A DNA stretch of 64,000 bases from Acinetobacter higginsii (GCF_000369525.1 NZ_KB850072.1:248001-312000), one strand, 5' to 3'; counted from the stretch's first letter, positions 1 through 9,760 are shown. Made by a program: numbers and translations. The notes: generated by a model not told the origin, from the sequence alone.

Positions 1-93
1 AATCGAGCATGTCATAAGTGGATTGCCGAACGAAATGAGGTAGAGGAGTTATTTTGCGCTGTTATTCTAATTGATTATAATTCTCATTTGTAG
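1..93 (+). CDS. 3' end of an unidentified gene (partial)
   Basis: Frame 1 is open from the first base to a TAG at 91-93 and encodes about 30 residues, including ACHKWIAERNEVEEL. The mixed charged and hydrophobic composition looks like the C-terminus of a real protein cut by the window edge. I do not recognise the family. It could equally be a chance open frame, because the stretch is short. Confidence 0.3.
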   Translation, partial: NRACHKWIAERNEVEELFCAVILIDYNSHL

Positions 94-240
94 TTATTGT
101 TTAGCTAAACTAATTAAAGTTTCACATAATATATATAATTTTTTTTGTTAAGAGGTGAAATGTTGCAGGGTACACAGAATCGAGGTTTTGATTTCATTTA
201 GATTGTGGCTTATCGGCGATATTCGTTGTGAAAGAGATAA

Positions 241-268
241 AACGCCGAACTTAAAGGTTCGGCGTTTT
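241..268. terminator. bidirectional intrinsic terminator
   Basis: A 10-bp GC-rich stem (AACGCCGAAC / GTTCGGCGTT, loop at 251-256) has T runs on both strands. It lies just beyond the stop of the FecA-like receptor gene, which reads leftwards. Confidence 0.8.
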
Positions 269-272
269 ATAT

Positions 273-2486
273 TTAAAAATCATAGGATGTTTGCAAGAAA
301 AAGGTTCGTGGTTGGCCCACATATTTACCGCCTGTGGAGTCAGAAGAGCGGGTATAGTATTGCTTATCAAACACGTTCTTTACGCCACCAGCGATCTTTA
401 AGCCCTTGAGCTGATTGCTAAAGTCATAGGCGGTACGTACAGCGAAGGTTGAATATCCAGGAATGTCACCCGTGCGGCCATCTGCTGTTTCTTCAGTCTG
501 ATAAACATCCCCAGAACCTGGTGCATGTTGTTTGGACTGCGCAAACATGTCCGCATTCACAGACCATTGATCTACATGATAAGCCAGACCTAGATTACCT
601 ACATGACGTGAGTAAAAGGGGAGGTCTTTGCCTTCAAACTTACCTGCTTCAGATGTTGCTTTGGTAAAGGTGTAATTCCCGTAAACTTTGAGACCTTCTA
701 GCGCATCAGCAAGTTGACCGAAATCATAGCTGATTCCTGTTTCAACGCCTTTATGACTGGTTGCACCCAAATCGGTCCAAATCCCTGTACCGATATTATC
801 TGGACGTTCTAACATCAATTCTTTATCAAAATCTAAATAGAAAACTGTTAATTCAGCGCTTAGACCATTGCCTAAATATTTAGTTCCGATTTCATAGTTT
901 TTAGATTTTTCAGGATGTAATCCATCCAGCGTCGTTGCAGCAGTATTCACACCACCAACAGACTTAGTCGTAACGAGTTGGTTGTATTGCTGTGGACCAA
1001 ATGAAACACCAGCATTGGCAAAAATATTCCAGTTCTCATTGGCTTTATACAGCACCGATAAGCTTGGTAAAAACTCGTCAGATTTGATTTTTGGATAAAC
1101 GGTATTGGTGGCGACACCATTTTGATACGCAGTAAAATCGTTATGAGTATCAATCGATTCAAAACGAACCCCAGGTGTAATCACCCAATTTGCGAGTCCA
1201 AAACGGTTGTCGATATAAACTGCATGTGCTTTGGTACCGCCATCACTGGTGGTATTTGCGATACGTTCACCGGGTGTCCCTGTGAGCGTGTTGTAAGAAG
1301 CTGTGCGCCCTGAGAACTCAGAGCTTTCTTCCTGTAAATAACGATATCCAACAGTCACTTCATTATCCATACCTGCCCAACTATAGGCGCGTGAATAACG
1401 TGGCTCAATCCCAAAATATTTATAATCACGAGGAGAGTTACTGATACGACTGGTGCCATTATTGGCAACGGACTCTAAGTCACTGGTCCGGAAAGAATCA
1501 ACGTAATAACCCAGTACTTCAAAGTTATTCAATTCATCTTTATGGCTATATTTCACAGAAACATCAGAACGACGGCCTGCGAAATAGTTGCGACTTTGAT
1601 TGGATTGATAGGCATTGTCTGCAAATTGTGCCGCTGTTAAACCTTCAGGCATCTCGCCACGGCCTTCATAATGATGCAGATTGAATGCAATGGCATCCTG
1701 ATCAGTCCATTGGTAGGCGGTTTTTAACATGACATCATCAATATCAATTTTATTATTGGCTTCTCGATAAGCATCACCTTTGCTGCCTGAATAAAGCAGA
1801 GCCATACCCAAGCCATTGTCGAGTGTGCCACCAATAAACAGATTCGGTGTGTACTTGAGTTGGTCTGTTCCCGTTGCAAACTCAGTGGTTAAGCCAACTG
1901 AACCTGAAAATTCTTTGGGGATTGCCCGTGTTGCAAAGTTGATGATGCCACCGACGTTTTGTGGCCCAAAGCGAACTGAACCTGCACCACGCACCACATC
2001 GACCGACTCAATATTACCCATTGATACAGGTGCTAATGATAATTGTGGTTGACCATAAGGAGCGAATGAGAGCGGTACACCATCCATAAGTACAGTAGAA
2101 CGTGGTGATAAGCGTGAGGTAAGACCCCGTACCCCAATATTTAAAGAAACATCACTGCCACCCGTACCGTTGCTGTCTTGAACTTGTACGCCGGGAATTT
2201 GTTTTAAAGCATCACGAATTGAGGTGGTGGCAATCTCATCCAAACGTTTGCGGTCAATAATGCTACGTGCGCCTGCATGTTGTTGTACTTTTTCAGCATT
2301 GGCATCGTCCAGCCAATTGCCTTGCGCCTGAATTGAAATCGTCGCAAGCGTTTGCGTTTCAGTGGGTTGTGCTTCATCGGCAAAAGCCGCATGAGATATA
2401 CCACCCAATAAAATAGCAATGGCTAGACTCAGAGAAGAGGGCTGGAATTTGATCAATGATGTCGCTGTATAGGATGCAATTTTCAT
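273..2486 (-). CDS. fecA: TonB-dependent ferric siderophore (FecA-type) receptor
   Basis: This 737-residue outer-membrane receptor would import a ferric chelate using TonB energy. Residues 1-36 form a signal peptide ending AAFA. A plug domain follows (about 60-190) with the TonB-receptor motifs RSTVLMDGVP and DVVRGAGSVRFGPQNVGG, then a 22-strand-type barrel ending in the terminal Phe expected for BAM substrates. The plug (GNWLDDA, HAGAR, YGQPQLSLAPVSMGN) closely resembles what I recall of E. coli FecA. It lacks FecA's N-terminal signalling (STN) domain: the TonB-box/plug region follows the signal peptide directly. No fecIR-like genes are next to it, so control by Fur is more likely. The substrate (ferric citrate or another chelate) is inferred. 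No clear Shine-Dalgarno precedes the ATG. Confidence 0.88.
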   Translation of the reverse strand: MKIASYTATSLIKFQPSSLSLAIAILLGGISHAAFADEAQPTETQTLATISIQAQGNWLDDANAEKVQQHAGARSIIDRKRLDEIATTSIRDALKQIPGVQVQDSNGTGGSDVSLNIGVRGLTSRLSPRSTVLMDGVPLSFAPYGQPQLSLAPVSMGNIESVDVVRGAGSVRFGPQNVGGIINFATRAIPKEFSGSVGLTTEFATGTDQLKYTPNLFIGGTLDNGLGMALLYSGSKGDAYREANNKIDIDDVMLKTAYQWTDQDAIAFNLHHYEGRGEMPEGLTAAQFADNAYQSNQSRNYFAGRRSDVSVKYSHKDELNNFEVLGYYVDSFRTSDLESVANNGTSRISNSPRDYKYFGIEPRYSRAYSWAGMDNEVTVGYRYLQEESSEFSGRTASYNTLTGTPGERIANTTSDGGTKAHAVYIDNRFGLANWVITPGVRFESIDTHNDFTAYQNGVATNTVYPKIKSDEFLPSLSVLYKANENWNIFANAGVSFGPQQYNQLVTTKSVGGVNTAATTLDGLHPEKSKNYEIGTKYLGNGLSAELTVFYLDFDKELMLERPDNIGTGIWTDLGATSHKGVETGISYDFGQLADALEGLKVYGNYTFTKATSEAGKFEGKDLPFYSRHVGNLGLAYHVDQWSVNADMFAQSKQHAPGSGDVYQTEETADGRTGDIPGYSTFAVRTAYDFSNQLKGLKIAGGVKNVFDKQYYTRSSDSTGGKYVGQPRTFFLQTSYDF

Positions 2487-2545
2487 ATCAGGAGGCGAAT
2501 GCTATAAATTTCCCGAATATTAATCAGTTATTGCACCGAATGAAA

Positions 2546-2560
2546 TAAGAACGATTATCA
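2546..2560 (-). promoter_or_regulatory. possible Fur box upstream of the fecA-type gene
   Basis: Read on the minus strand, this is TGATAATCGTTCTTA. It matches the 7-1-7 Fur pattern TGATAATnATTATCA fully in the first arm and 4/7 in the second. It lies about 60 bp before the receptor start, where Fur would block transcription. The imperfect second arm keeps this tentative. Confidence 0.45.
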
Positions 2561-2626
2561 CTTATAACTATGGAATGAGTTAAGTTAATTGTTTTTTTAC
2601 TCAAGATATTTTTGGCTATTTCAAAC

Positions 2627-2660
2627 AACAAAAAACCGTGCTTAAGCACGGCTTTTTGTT
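2627..2660 (-). terminator. terminator of the SIMPL-domain gene
   Basis: The stem CCGTGC / GCACGG with a TTAA loop is flanked by A and T runs. It lies just after the minus-strand stop at 2671 and is symmetric enough to work on both strands. Confidence 0.8.
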
Positions 2661-2670
2661 GTCAGAACTA

Positions 2671-3372
2671 TTATTTAAATTGGATTGAACCATTGGCACT
2701 GACCGTAATTTTTGATTCACCTGCTGCCATGTCCTGTGCAGGTGCCGCTTCAGCCATGGCAAACTTGGCCATTCCACCGCGCATCATCGGTTGTGGGAAG
2801 TAATTGCTGGTATTCAGGTTTAAACTCACAAGGTTGTATTGGCCTTTATTCCATGCTTGGGTAATGGCTTGTGCACGTTGCTGGAAGTTCTTCGATGCTT
2901 CAATCATCAGCTCATTTTCAACTTTTTTACGCTGTTCATCCGACACGGTAAAGTTAATCGATTGGGTCTGGAAGCTTTGCTGTAATTCACTAATGAGCTG
3001 GCTTGCAGCTTTAAAGTCTTTACTTTCCAGTTGGATTTCTGCGCGAGCACGCCATTCTTTCAACTTATTGCTGTCATTGTCATACACAGGGTAGGTACTT
3101 TGTGCACCAGTTTCGACTTTGACCTGTGAATATTTACGCGCAATCGCTTGTGCTTGATTCATCAGTTGGTTGATTTGATTTGAGAGTTCTGCAGGTTGTT
3201 TATTGCTTTTCTCGACATAAAGCACGGCACGCATTTCATCATTGGCAACCTGACGTGATGCATCCGCTTGGATATTCACAATGTTGTAGTTCAAGTTCTC
3301 AGTCTCGTGAGCAAAAAGGCTTGGGCTCAATGCAGCCCCGATCATTAATGTAGCAAGTGCTAAAGTACGCAT
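2671..3372 (-). CDS. SIMPL domain (DUF541) periplasmic protein
   Basis: This is a 233-residue secreted protein. Residues 1-21 are a signal peptide (MRTLALATLMIGAALSPSLFA). The rest matches the SIMPL/DUF541 pattern: an N-terminal IVNIQADASRQVANDEMRA strand, a helical middle with TGAQSTYPVY, and a C-terminal KITVSANGSIQF strand. SIMPL proteins (such as E. coli YggE) are periplasmic, form oligomers and have been linked to oxidative-stress tolerance. The molecular role is not established. The ATG has a good ribosome-binding site (AAGGA, 7 nt upstream). It is a single-gene unit with its own terminator. Confidence 0.85.
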   Translation of the reverse strand: MRTLALATLMIGAALSPSLFAHETENLNYNIVNIQADASRQVANDEMRAVLYVEKSNKQPAELSNQINQLMNQAQAIARKYSQVKVETGAQSTYPVYDNDSNKLKEWRARAEIQLESKDFKAASQLISELQQSFQTQSINFTVSDEQRKKVENELMIEASKNFQQRAQAITQAWNKGQYNLVSLNLNTSNYFPQPMMRGGMAKFAMAEAAPAQDMAAGESKITVSANGSIQFK

Positions 3373-3744
3373 AAAAATGTCCTTAGAATTTGGTATCGAA
3401 AATTTATTTTTACCAGTTCGATATTAAAAAGAACTGATGTCGAACTTCTGCATATTTTGTGGTGACTTTGTAAGAGATTAGCAGTGTTTTGCAACAGGAA
3501 AATAAAACAAAAAATATTTAAAATCAGCTTATTAAGTGGAGTAATTTGACCATTTATCTAAAAACGCAGGCGGGATTAAAAAAAGCTTACTTTCTTTAGC
3601 TTGTCACATAGTATGATGATAATCCATCATAGTTATTGGAATGAAATATTTTTTCAATAATTTAGATGCATGTAAGACACAAAAAGTGTTTATTTTATTT
3701 CAAAATTAGGTATCATCTCGCTCCTAGTTGAAAGATATAAACAA
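3373..3744. other. gene-free AT-rich intergenic stretch before dat
   Basis: Apart from AT-rich tracts that could hold promoters for the two divergent genes, I see no gene, repeat or strong hairpin here. No single -35/-10 pair stands out. Confidence 0.5.
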
Positions 3745-3840
3745 GTGTCTGCACTAGATTCTAAAAAGCACCGAGTCAAACGACCGCAAGTCACCAGACT
3801 TATTTCTTTTACCCATATCAGAGATGGTAATTCGATATGA
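3745..3840 (+). CDS. candidate 31-codon leader ORF coupled to dat
   Basis: A GTG-started frame encodes 31 residues, basic in the middle ([13 protein letters not shown]), and stops with TGA at 3838-3840. That TGA overlaps the dat start in ATGA. The dat ATG lacks a clear Shine-Dalgarno sequence of its own (upstream is GGTAATTCGAT), so translation of dat could depend on ribosomes finishing this ORF. The GTG itself has only a weak purine-rich stretch upstream. Leader peptide or chance frame are both possible. Confidence 0.35.
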   Translation: MSALDSKKHRVKRPQVTRLISFTHIRDGNSI

Positions 3841-5207
3841 GCGTTACTTCCGTAAATCCTGCCGCTAATGCAACTAACGAATATTATCTGACTCGCCAAA
3901 GTCAGATGGAATCGAATGTTCGTAGTTATCCACGTAAATTACCGTTAGCGATAGCAAAAGCACAAGGCTGTTGGGTTACTGATGTTGAAGGTACAGAGTA
4001 CCTTGATTGTTTAGCTGGGGCAGGAACATTGGCTTTGGGCCATAATCATCCTGCGGTGATTCAAAGTATTCAAGACACATTGGCAAGCGGTTTGCCATTG
4101 CATACTTTAGACTTAACGACTCCTTTAAAAGATGCGTTTACTGAAGCGCTTTTGGCTTATTTGCCAGGCGGTCAAGAAGAATATTGCCTACAATTCTGTG
4201 GTCCATCTGGTGCAGATGGTACAGAAGCAGCGATTAAATTAGCGAAAACTTATACGGGTCGTAGCACAGTGATTAGTTTCTCTGGTGGCTACCATGGTAT
4301 GACGCACGGCGCGCTTGCAATGACAGGTAACCTGTCAGCGAAGAATGCGGTGAATGGCTTAATGCCAGGCGTGCAATTTATGCCATACCCACATGAATAT
4401 CGTTGCCCACTTGGTTTAGGTGGGGAAGCAGGTGTTGACGCTTTAACTTACTTCTTTGAAAACTTCATTGAAGATGTTGAAAGTGGTGTAACCAAGCCTG
4501 CAGCTGTGATCCTTGAAGCGATTCAAGGTGAAGGTGGTGTTGTTACTGCGCCAGTAAAATGGTTGCAAAAAATCCGTGAAGTGACTGAAAAGCACAACAT
4601 CGTTTTAATCTTGGACGAAGTTCAAGCTGGTTTTGCACGTTCAGGTAAAATGTTTGCCTTTGAACATGCTGGAATCGAGCCTGATGTTGTAGTGATGTCT
4701 AAAGCGGTAGGTGGTAGCTTACCACTTGCAGTATTGGGTATTAAACGTAAGTTTGATGCTTGGCAGCCTGCGGGTCACACGGGGACTTTCCGTGGTAACC
4801 AACTTGCGATGGGTACAGGTTTAGCATCACTTCAAGTGATCAAAGAACAAAACCTTGCTCAAAATGCGCAAGAGCGTGGTGATTTCTTACAAGCAGAGTT
4901 CAAGAAACTTGCTCAAGAATTCCCATGTATTGGTAACGTACGTGGCCGTGGTTTGATGATCGGTGTTGAGATCGTTGACGAGCGTAAACCTGCGGATCAT
5001 ATGGGTTCATTACCTGCCGATGCTCAATTGGCTGCTGCAATTCAGACTGCTTGTTTCAACAATAAATTATTGCTTGAAAAAGGCGGCCGTAACGGTACTG
5101 TCATCCGTTTACTTTGCCCGTTGATTATCAATCAAGAAGAGTGCGTAGAGGCGGTTGCTCGCTTCAAGAAAGCTGTTGCTGAAGCATTAAAAGCAGTACG
5201 AGGCTAA
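3837..5207 (+). CDS. dat: L-2,4-diaminobutyrate:2-oxoglutarate 4-aminotransferase
   Basis: This 456-residue class-III PLP aminotransferase interconverts L-2,4-diaminobutyrate and aspartate semialdehyde with glutamate/2-oxoglutarate. Seen: the cofactor loop [15 protein letters not shown], the aspartate-bearing strand [13 protein letters not shown], and the PLP lysine in VVMSKAVGG. The gene is followed after 3 nt by ddc, the classic Acinetobacter dat-ddc pair. Together they make 1,3-diaminopropane, a polyamine known in the genus and linked to surface motility. The ATG overlaps the stop of a short upstream frame. Confidence 0.95.
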   Translation: MSVTSVNPAANATNEYYLTRQSQMESNVRSYPRKLPLAIAKAQGCWVTDVEGTEYLDCLAGAGTLALGHNHPAVIQSIQDTLASGLPLHTLDLTTPLKDAFTEALLAYLPGGQEEYCLQFCGPSGADGTEAAIKLAKTYTGRSTVISFSGGYHGMTHGALAMTGNLSAKNAVNGLMPGVQFMPYPHEYRCPLGLGGEAGVDALTYFFENFIEDVESGVTKPAAVILEAIQGEGGVVTAPVKWLQKIREVTEKHNIVLILDEVQAGFARSGKMFAFEHAGIEPDVVVMSKAVGGSLPLAVLGIKRKFDAWQPAGHTGTFRGNQLAMGTGLASLQVIKEQNLAQNAQERGDFLQAEFKKLAQEFPCIGNVRGRGLMIGVEIVDERKPADHMGSLPADAQLAAAIQTACFNNKLLLEKGGRNGTVIRLLCPLIINQEECVEAVARFKKAVAEALKAVRG

Positions 5208-5210
5208 TTC

Positions 5211-6743
5211 ATGGTTGATTTTGCAGAACATCGTAAAGCGTTACTCTGCAATGATGCTCAATCCATTGCTGACTATCAGTCAGCAATGGGCGAGGCGGTA
5301 ACTGCCGTTTCAGCATGGTTGCAAAATGATAAAATGTACACTGGCGGTAGCATTAAAGATTTGCGTGAAGCAATCTCTTTTGCACCTTCAAAACAAGGTT
5401 TAGGTGTACAGCAATCATTACAACGTATGGTTGAGCTTTTCCTCAACAAAAGCTTAAAAGTACATCACCCACATTCACTTGCACACTTACACTGCCCAAC
5501 CATGGTGATGAGCCAGATTGCGGAAGTGTTGATCAATGCAACCAACCAATCGATGGACTCTTGGGATCAAAGCCCAGCGGGTTCTTTGATGGAAGTTCAA
5601 CTCATTGATTGGCTTCGCCAAAAAGTGGGCTATGGTGCAGGTCAAGCAGGTGTGTTCACGTCTGGTGGTACACAGTCAAACTTGATGGGTGTATTGCTGG
5701 CACGTGACTGGTGCATCTCGAAAAACTGGAAAGACGAAAATGGTAAGCCATGGTCGGTTCAGCGTGATGGTATTCCAGCAGAAGCAATGAAAAACGTCAA
5801 AGTCATCTGTTCTGAAAATGCACATTTCTCTGTGCAAAAGAACATGGCCATGATGGGTATGGGCTTCCAGTCTGTTGTCACTGTTCCTGTGAATGAAAAT
5901 GCACAGATGGATGTTGATGCACTGGAAAAAACCATGGCGCATCTTCAGTCTGAAGGCAAAATCGTAGCCTGCGTTGTTGCAACAGCGGGTACGACAGATG
6001 CTGGTGCAATTGATCCACTCAAGAAAATCCGTGAAATTACCACGAAGTATGGTTCATGGATGCATATTGATGCAGCTTGGGGCGGTGCACTGATTCTTTC
6101 AAATGACCATCGTTCAATGTTGGATGGAATTGAATTATCAGACTCAATCACGCTTGATTTCCATAAACATTATTTCCAAAGCATTAGCTGTGGCGCTTTC
6201 TTGTTGAAAGACGAAGCAAACTATCGCTTTATGCATTATGAAGCAGAGTATTTAAACTCTGCTTATGACGAAGAACACGGTGTACCTAACCTGGTATCTA
6301 AATCATTACAAACGACACGTCGTTTTGATGCATTGAAATTATGGATGACGGTTGAAGCATTAGGCGAAGAGCTTTATGGTTCGATGATTGATCATGGTGT
6401 GAAATTAACACGTGAAGTTGCAGATTATATTAAAGCAACTGCAGGTCTTGAATTGTTGGTTGAACCACAATTCGCTTCAGTCCTGTTCCGTGTCGTACCA
6501 GAAGCTTATCCTGCTGAATTTATCGATAGCTTAAACCAAAACGTGGCAGATGAATTATTTGCTCGTGGTGAAGCGAATATTGGTGTAACCAAAGTAGGTA
6601 ATGTTCAATCATTGAAGATGACCACTTTAAGCCCAGTTGCAACGCTTGAAAACGTTCAAAACTTGCTTGCACTTGTGTTGGCAGAAGCTGATCGTATTAA
6701 AGATGCAATTGCTGCAGGAACTTATGTTCCAGCGATTGATTAA
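5211..6743 (+). CDS. ddc: L-2,4-diaminobutyrate decarboxylase
   Basis: This 510-residue group-II PLP decarboxylase converts L-2,4-diaminobutyrate to 1,3-diaminopropane and CO2. Motifs seen: [11 protein letters not shown] (cofactor phosphate site), the aspartate in HIDAAWGG, and the PLP-lysine motif DFHKHYFQS. It starts 3 nt after the dat stop, and its Shine-Dalgarno (GAGG) lies inside the last dat codons, so the two are probably translationally linked. A strong terminator follows. Confidence 0.95.
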   Translation: MVDFAEHRKALLCNDAQSIADYQSAMGEAVTAVSAWLQNDKMYTGGSIKDLREAISFAPSKQGLGVQQSLQRMVELFLNKSLKVHHPHSLAHLHCPTMVMSQIAEVLINATNQSMDSWDQSPAGSLMEVQLIDWLRQKVGYGAGQAGVFTSGGTQSNLMGVLLARDWCISKNWKDENGKPWSVQRDGIPAEAMKNVKVICSENAHFSVQKNMAMMGMGFQSVVTVPVNENAQMDVDALEKTMAHLQSEGKIVACVVATAGTTDAGAIDPLKKIREITTKYGSWMHIDAAWGGALILSNDHRSMLDGIELSDSITLDFHKHYFQSISCGAFLLKDEANYRFMHYEAEYLNSAYDEEHGVPNLVSKSLQTTRRFDALKLWMTVEALGEELYGSMIDHGVKLTREVADYIKATAGLELLVEPQFASVLFRVVPEAYPAEFIDSLNQNVADELFARGEANIGVTKVGNVQSLKMTTLSPVATLENVQNLLALVLAEADRIKDAIAAGTYVPAID

Positions 6744-6769
6744 TTTCAATCTGGCACATCCATCAAAAT

Positions 6770-6800
6770 AAAAAAGAGGTCTGAATAGACCTCTTTTTTA
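6770..6800. terminator. bidirectional terminator between ddc and the Rieske gene
   Basis: AGAGGTCT-GAAT-AGACCTCT is flanked by A6 and T6. It serves the convergent ends of ddc (plus) and the Rieske oxygenase gene (minus). Confidence 0.88.
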
Positions 6801-6830
6801 TTGCGTCTTGGAACTGAATGTATGCGTCAG

Positions 6831-7886
6831 CTAGGCCGCAAAAATAGCATTGAATCCCATTTTTCTTAAAAGTCGACGATACATACTTGAGCTACGGTCT
6901 GCTGGAAAATGCGCTTCCATTGATAAATCCAGGGGGAGATATTCAGGTTTTTGGGTTTCAACAATCAGTCGATCTTCTTCAAAAATCTGTAAATTGAATG
7001 CATAGGCATCCTCAACAGGTAAATCTTTATCATAATTACGGCAGATTGGTGCAAACAGGCGAGTTTGTCGCGCGCTTACAGGAGAGGCCGCATTCATGAT
7101 CACCTGTTTGCTTTGATTGGGAAAATGAATGGTCAGTGTTGCAGTAAAAGGCAGGCTGATTTCAAAATGTCTGAGCCAATTAAAATTGTCTTGCCCACGT
7201 TGCGCTGTCCCAATCGGATAGCGTCCGACACTGCTGATATAATCTGCAGTGAAGCCATAACTGGTTTCTGTGGTTATATAGTCTGGTACTTCAACATTAT
7301 CAGGATCACCAAAAGTATCAGGATGTACCCACGCAAAATGGGCGACATCAATAAATCCTTCCAGTTGTCGACCGGCAAAACAATTTAAGTCTACAAAAGG
7401 ACATACCAGTTGCTGGTAGTCTGCATCATCCCAGTAGGGCATGTCAGGAATAACAGGTTTATCATCTTGGCGAGCTGCTAAGCAACACCAGATCAGTCCA
7501 TACTTTTCAGTGGCAGCATAAGTGCTTAGATGAAAGCGCTCCGAGATTTTATGCTGCGGATGTGCTGGAATACGGTTGCATTTGCCCGCATGCCCAAAGC
7601 GTAATCCGTGATAGCGACAGACAATACCTTGCCCGTCATGACGGCCCAAGCTAAGAGGAACTCCACGATGTGGGCAAACATCTTTTGCAACAATCAGTTC
7701 ATCTCCCATTTTGTAAATCACCAATGGCATATCCAGCAACATGGCTGCTGTTGGTTGCTCTGAAATATCACGGGCGAGGGCAATCGGATACCAATGCTGA
7801 GCAAGTAGCTGCCAATCATGCTCTGAAAAGGTCATTTGTATAGGTAAATCCGTATGCTTAAACGTTGTAATCACTTTGCTGTTCAT
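6831..7886 (-). CDS. Rieske-type ring-hydroxylating oxygenase, alpha subunit
   Basis: About 351 residues from the chosen ATG (MNSKVITTF). A further in-frame ATG 21 codons upstream is possible, but the chosen start has a purine-rich stretch (AGAAGATAAGA) before it. The Rieske [2Fe-2S] site is clear: CPHRG and, 17 residues on, CRYHG. The mononuclear iron site DX2HX4H is seen as DVAHFAWVH. This layout is that of vanillate demethylase-like oxygenase alpha subunits, which hydroxylate or demethylate aromatic substrates with O2 and a reductase partner. No reductase gene is adjacent. The gene is divergent from an aldehyde dehydrogenase gene and near an arylpyruvate decarboxylase, suggesting an aromatic substrate, but the substrate is unknown. 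Confidence 0.85.
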   Translation of the reverse strand: MNSKVITTFKHTDLPIQMTFSEHDWQLLAQHWYPIALARDISEQPTAAMLLDMPLVIYKMGDELIVAKDVCPHRGVPLSLGRHDGQGIVCRYHGLRFGHAGKCNRIPAHPQHKISERFHLSTYAATEKYGLIWCCLAARQDDKPVIPDMPYWDDADYQQLVCPFVDLNCFAGRQLEGFIDVAHFAWVHPDTFGDPDNVEVPDYITTETSYGFTADYISSVGRYPIGTAQRGQDNFNWLRHFEISLPFTATLTIHFPNQSKQVIMNAASPVSARQTRLFAPICRNYDKDLPVEDAYAFNLQIFEEDRLIVETQKPEYLPLDLSMEAHFPADRSSSMYRRLLRKMGFNAIFAA

Positions 7887-8099
7887 CTTCTTATCTTCTG
7901 GTTCATTGGTATTGAATATAGCGAAGCCAGCTGTTCTAAGAAATTTCAATTAATTGAATGAAGTGTCGTAACTTTTAGAACACAGAAGTTGAGATGAAAT
8001 TACATAAAGGCATGTAGTTGGTTTGCTGTTTAGTTGCATTCTGTCCAGCATCTCTACGATGGTTTTTTATGATGACAAGGTAGAAAATTGTCACTGTTC

Positions 8100-8114
8100 T
8101 GCACAAACTGTGCA
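8100..8114. promoter_or_regulatory. palindromic operator candidate 1
   Basis: TGCACA-AAC-TGTGCA is a perfect 15-bp inverted repeat in the 400-bp gap between the divergent Rieske and aldehyde dehydrogenase genes. A related element lies 41 bp downstream, about four helical turns away, as expected for a multimeric regulator such as an Lrp/AsnC protein. An Lrp-type gene lies 2 kb away. Confidence 0.5.
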
Positions 8115-8140
8115 TCTTTAATCTAAATCAGAAATAATTA

Positions 8141-8160
8141 TGCATAAACTGTGATGCACA
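8141..8160. promoter_or_regulatory. palindromic operator candidate 2
   Basis: TGCATAAACTGTGATGCACA repeats the TGCAnAAACTGTG core of the element at 8100 with an imperfect second arm. Same-face spacing (41 bp) suggests one regulator binds both sites. Confidence 0.42.
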
Positions 8161-8289
8161 AATTCCATATTGTAGTGAGAGATGCTCAATATTTTGATGG
8201 ATAGATGTCATCACTTTTGCACTTGAGACCTAGAGCTGAGGTCGGATCAGGCAAAACATCATGATTACAATGAATAGAAGGAACAAGGC

Positions 8290-9720
8290 ATGCAACACTT
8301 AAATATGCAAAACCAATTTAAACTGATTATTAACGGTCAATCTTGTCTCGGTGAAGCAGGCGAACTTGAGATTATCAATCCTGCAACAGCTGCTGTTGCA
8401 GCAAAGTGTGCGCAGGCTTCGATTGCACAGGTGAATCAAGCGATTGAGGCAGCAAAGCAAGCTTTTGGAAGCTGGCAACGCAGTTCTCATGAGGAGCGCA
8501 AAAGCATACTGAATAAGATTGCGGATGGGATTGAACAACATGCCGAAACTCTGGCAGAGTTGATTGTAGTTGAGCAAGGCAAACCCTTGGCATTGGCACA
8601 AATGGAAGTGCAGGGTGCGATTGGCTGGACACGTTATACCGCAAGTTTAGACATGCCGGTTGATATTATTGAAGACAGTGAACAGAAACGAATTGAACGT
8701 CATTATCAGCCCTTAGGTGTGGTGGCTTCGATTACACCATGGAACTGGCCGCTGATGATTGCCGTTTGGCATATCATGCCTGCATTACGTGCAGGCAATG
8801 TGGTGATTAATAAACCATCTGAATTTACCCCTTTAGCGACTTTAAAACTCTGTGAAATTATTCAACAAGAAGTACCTGCGGGTGTGATCTCAATCTTGCT
8901 GGGTAAGGGCGACGTTGGTGAGGCTTTATCGAGCCACCCTGATATCGCCAAAGTGGTTTTTACAGGTTCGACCAAGACGGGTCAGCACATTATGTCAGGT
9001 GCGGTAAAAACCTTAAAGCATCTGACCCTAGAGCTGGGTGGCAATGATGCGGGGATTGTTTTACCTGATGCCGATCTTGATCAAATAGCCAAGCGAATCT
9101 TTAACGTGGCATTCTTAAATGCTGGGCAAACCTGTGCTGCTTTAAAGCGTTTGTATGTGCACGAAAGCCAATATGACGCGCTAGCACAAAAACTGGCTGA
9201 TATTGCCAATGCTCAGAATGTGGGAGATGGCATGGCTACAGAGACCACTTTTGGTCCTGTGCAAAATCAACTGCAATATCAAAAAGTAAAAGCCTTAATT
9301 GCTGATGCACTTGCGCAAGGTGCCAAGGCGCTGTCGGGTGATCAGACTATACCTGAGCAAGGCTATTTTATTGCGCCAACGATTTTAACTGGACTGGATG
9401 AAAGCTGCCGAGTGGTACAAGAGGAGCAGTTTGGCCCCGTGTTACCGATTCTAAAATATCGTGATATTGATGATGCAATTGCGCGAGCCAATGCCAGTGA
9501 GTTTGGATTAGGTGGCTCAATCTGGTCTTCTGATTTAAAAGCTGCACAGTTCTACGCTTCACAATTACAATGCGGCACAGCATGGGTGAATACCCATGCA
9601 GAAATTGTCCCGCATGCGCCGTTTGGTGGCTGGAAAATGTCTGGCGTTGGCGCTGAGTTCGGTTTGGAAGGTTTGCTAGAAAATACAGTAGGACAAACTG
9701 TGCATATCAATAAAATTTAA
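8290..9720 (+). CDS. NAD(P)-dependent aldehyde dehydrogenase
   Basis: This 476-residue member of the ALDH superfamily oxidises an aldehyde to the acid. Motifs seen: ITPWNWPLM (cofactor fold), FTGSTKTGQ (NAD loop), the general-base glutamate in LELGGND, and the catalytic cysteine in NAGQTCAALK. A GAAGGA ribosome-binding site stands upstream of the ATG. Overall it resembles succinate-semialdehyde-type dehydrogenases. With the arylpyruvate decarboxylase gene nearby, an arylacetaldehyde (phenyl-, hydroxyphenyl- or indole-acetaldehyde) is the most sensible substrate, but that is an inference from context. It has its own terminator. Confidence 0.88.
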   Translation: MQHLNMQNQFKLIINGQSCLGEAGELEIINPATAAVAAKCAQASIAQVNQAIEAAKQAFGSWQRSSHEERKSILNKIADGIEQHAETLAELIVVEQGKPLALAQMEVQGAIGWTRYTASLDMPVDIIEDSEQKRIERHYQPLGVVASITPWNWPLMIAVWHIMPALRAGNVVINKPSEFTPLATLKLCEIIQQEVPAGVISILLGKGDVGEALSSHPDIAKVVFTGSTKTGQHIMSGAVKTLKHLTLELGGNDAGIVLPDADLDQIAKRIFNVAFLNAGQTCAALKRLYVHESQYDALAQKLADIANAQNVGDGMATETTFGPVQNQLQYQKVKALIADALAQGAKALSGDQTIPEQGYFIAPTILTGLDESCRVVQEEQFGPVLPILKYRDIDDAIARANASEFGLGGSIWSSDLKAAQFYASQLQCGTAWVNTHAEIVPHAPFGGWKMSGVGAEFGLEGLLENTVGQTVHINKI

Positions 9721-9733
9721 CCTTCATATTTTT

Positions 9734-9760
9734 AAGGCGGATCTAATATCCGCCTTTTTC
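9734..9760 (+). terminator. terminator of the aldehyde dehydrogenase gene
   Basis: AAGGCGGAT-CTAAT-ATCCGCCTT is followed by TTT, 13 nt after the stop. Confidence 0.85.

Noticed and set aside
155..409. 84-codon plus-strand frame over the start of the window
   Set aside because: It runs through the terminator and into the 3' end of the receptor gene; no family pattern.
3690..3899. 69-codon minus-strand frame in front of dat
   Set aside because: It overlaps the dat coding start, has no ribosome-binding site and no family pattern.
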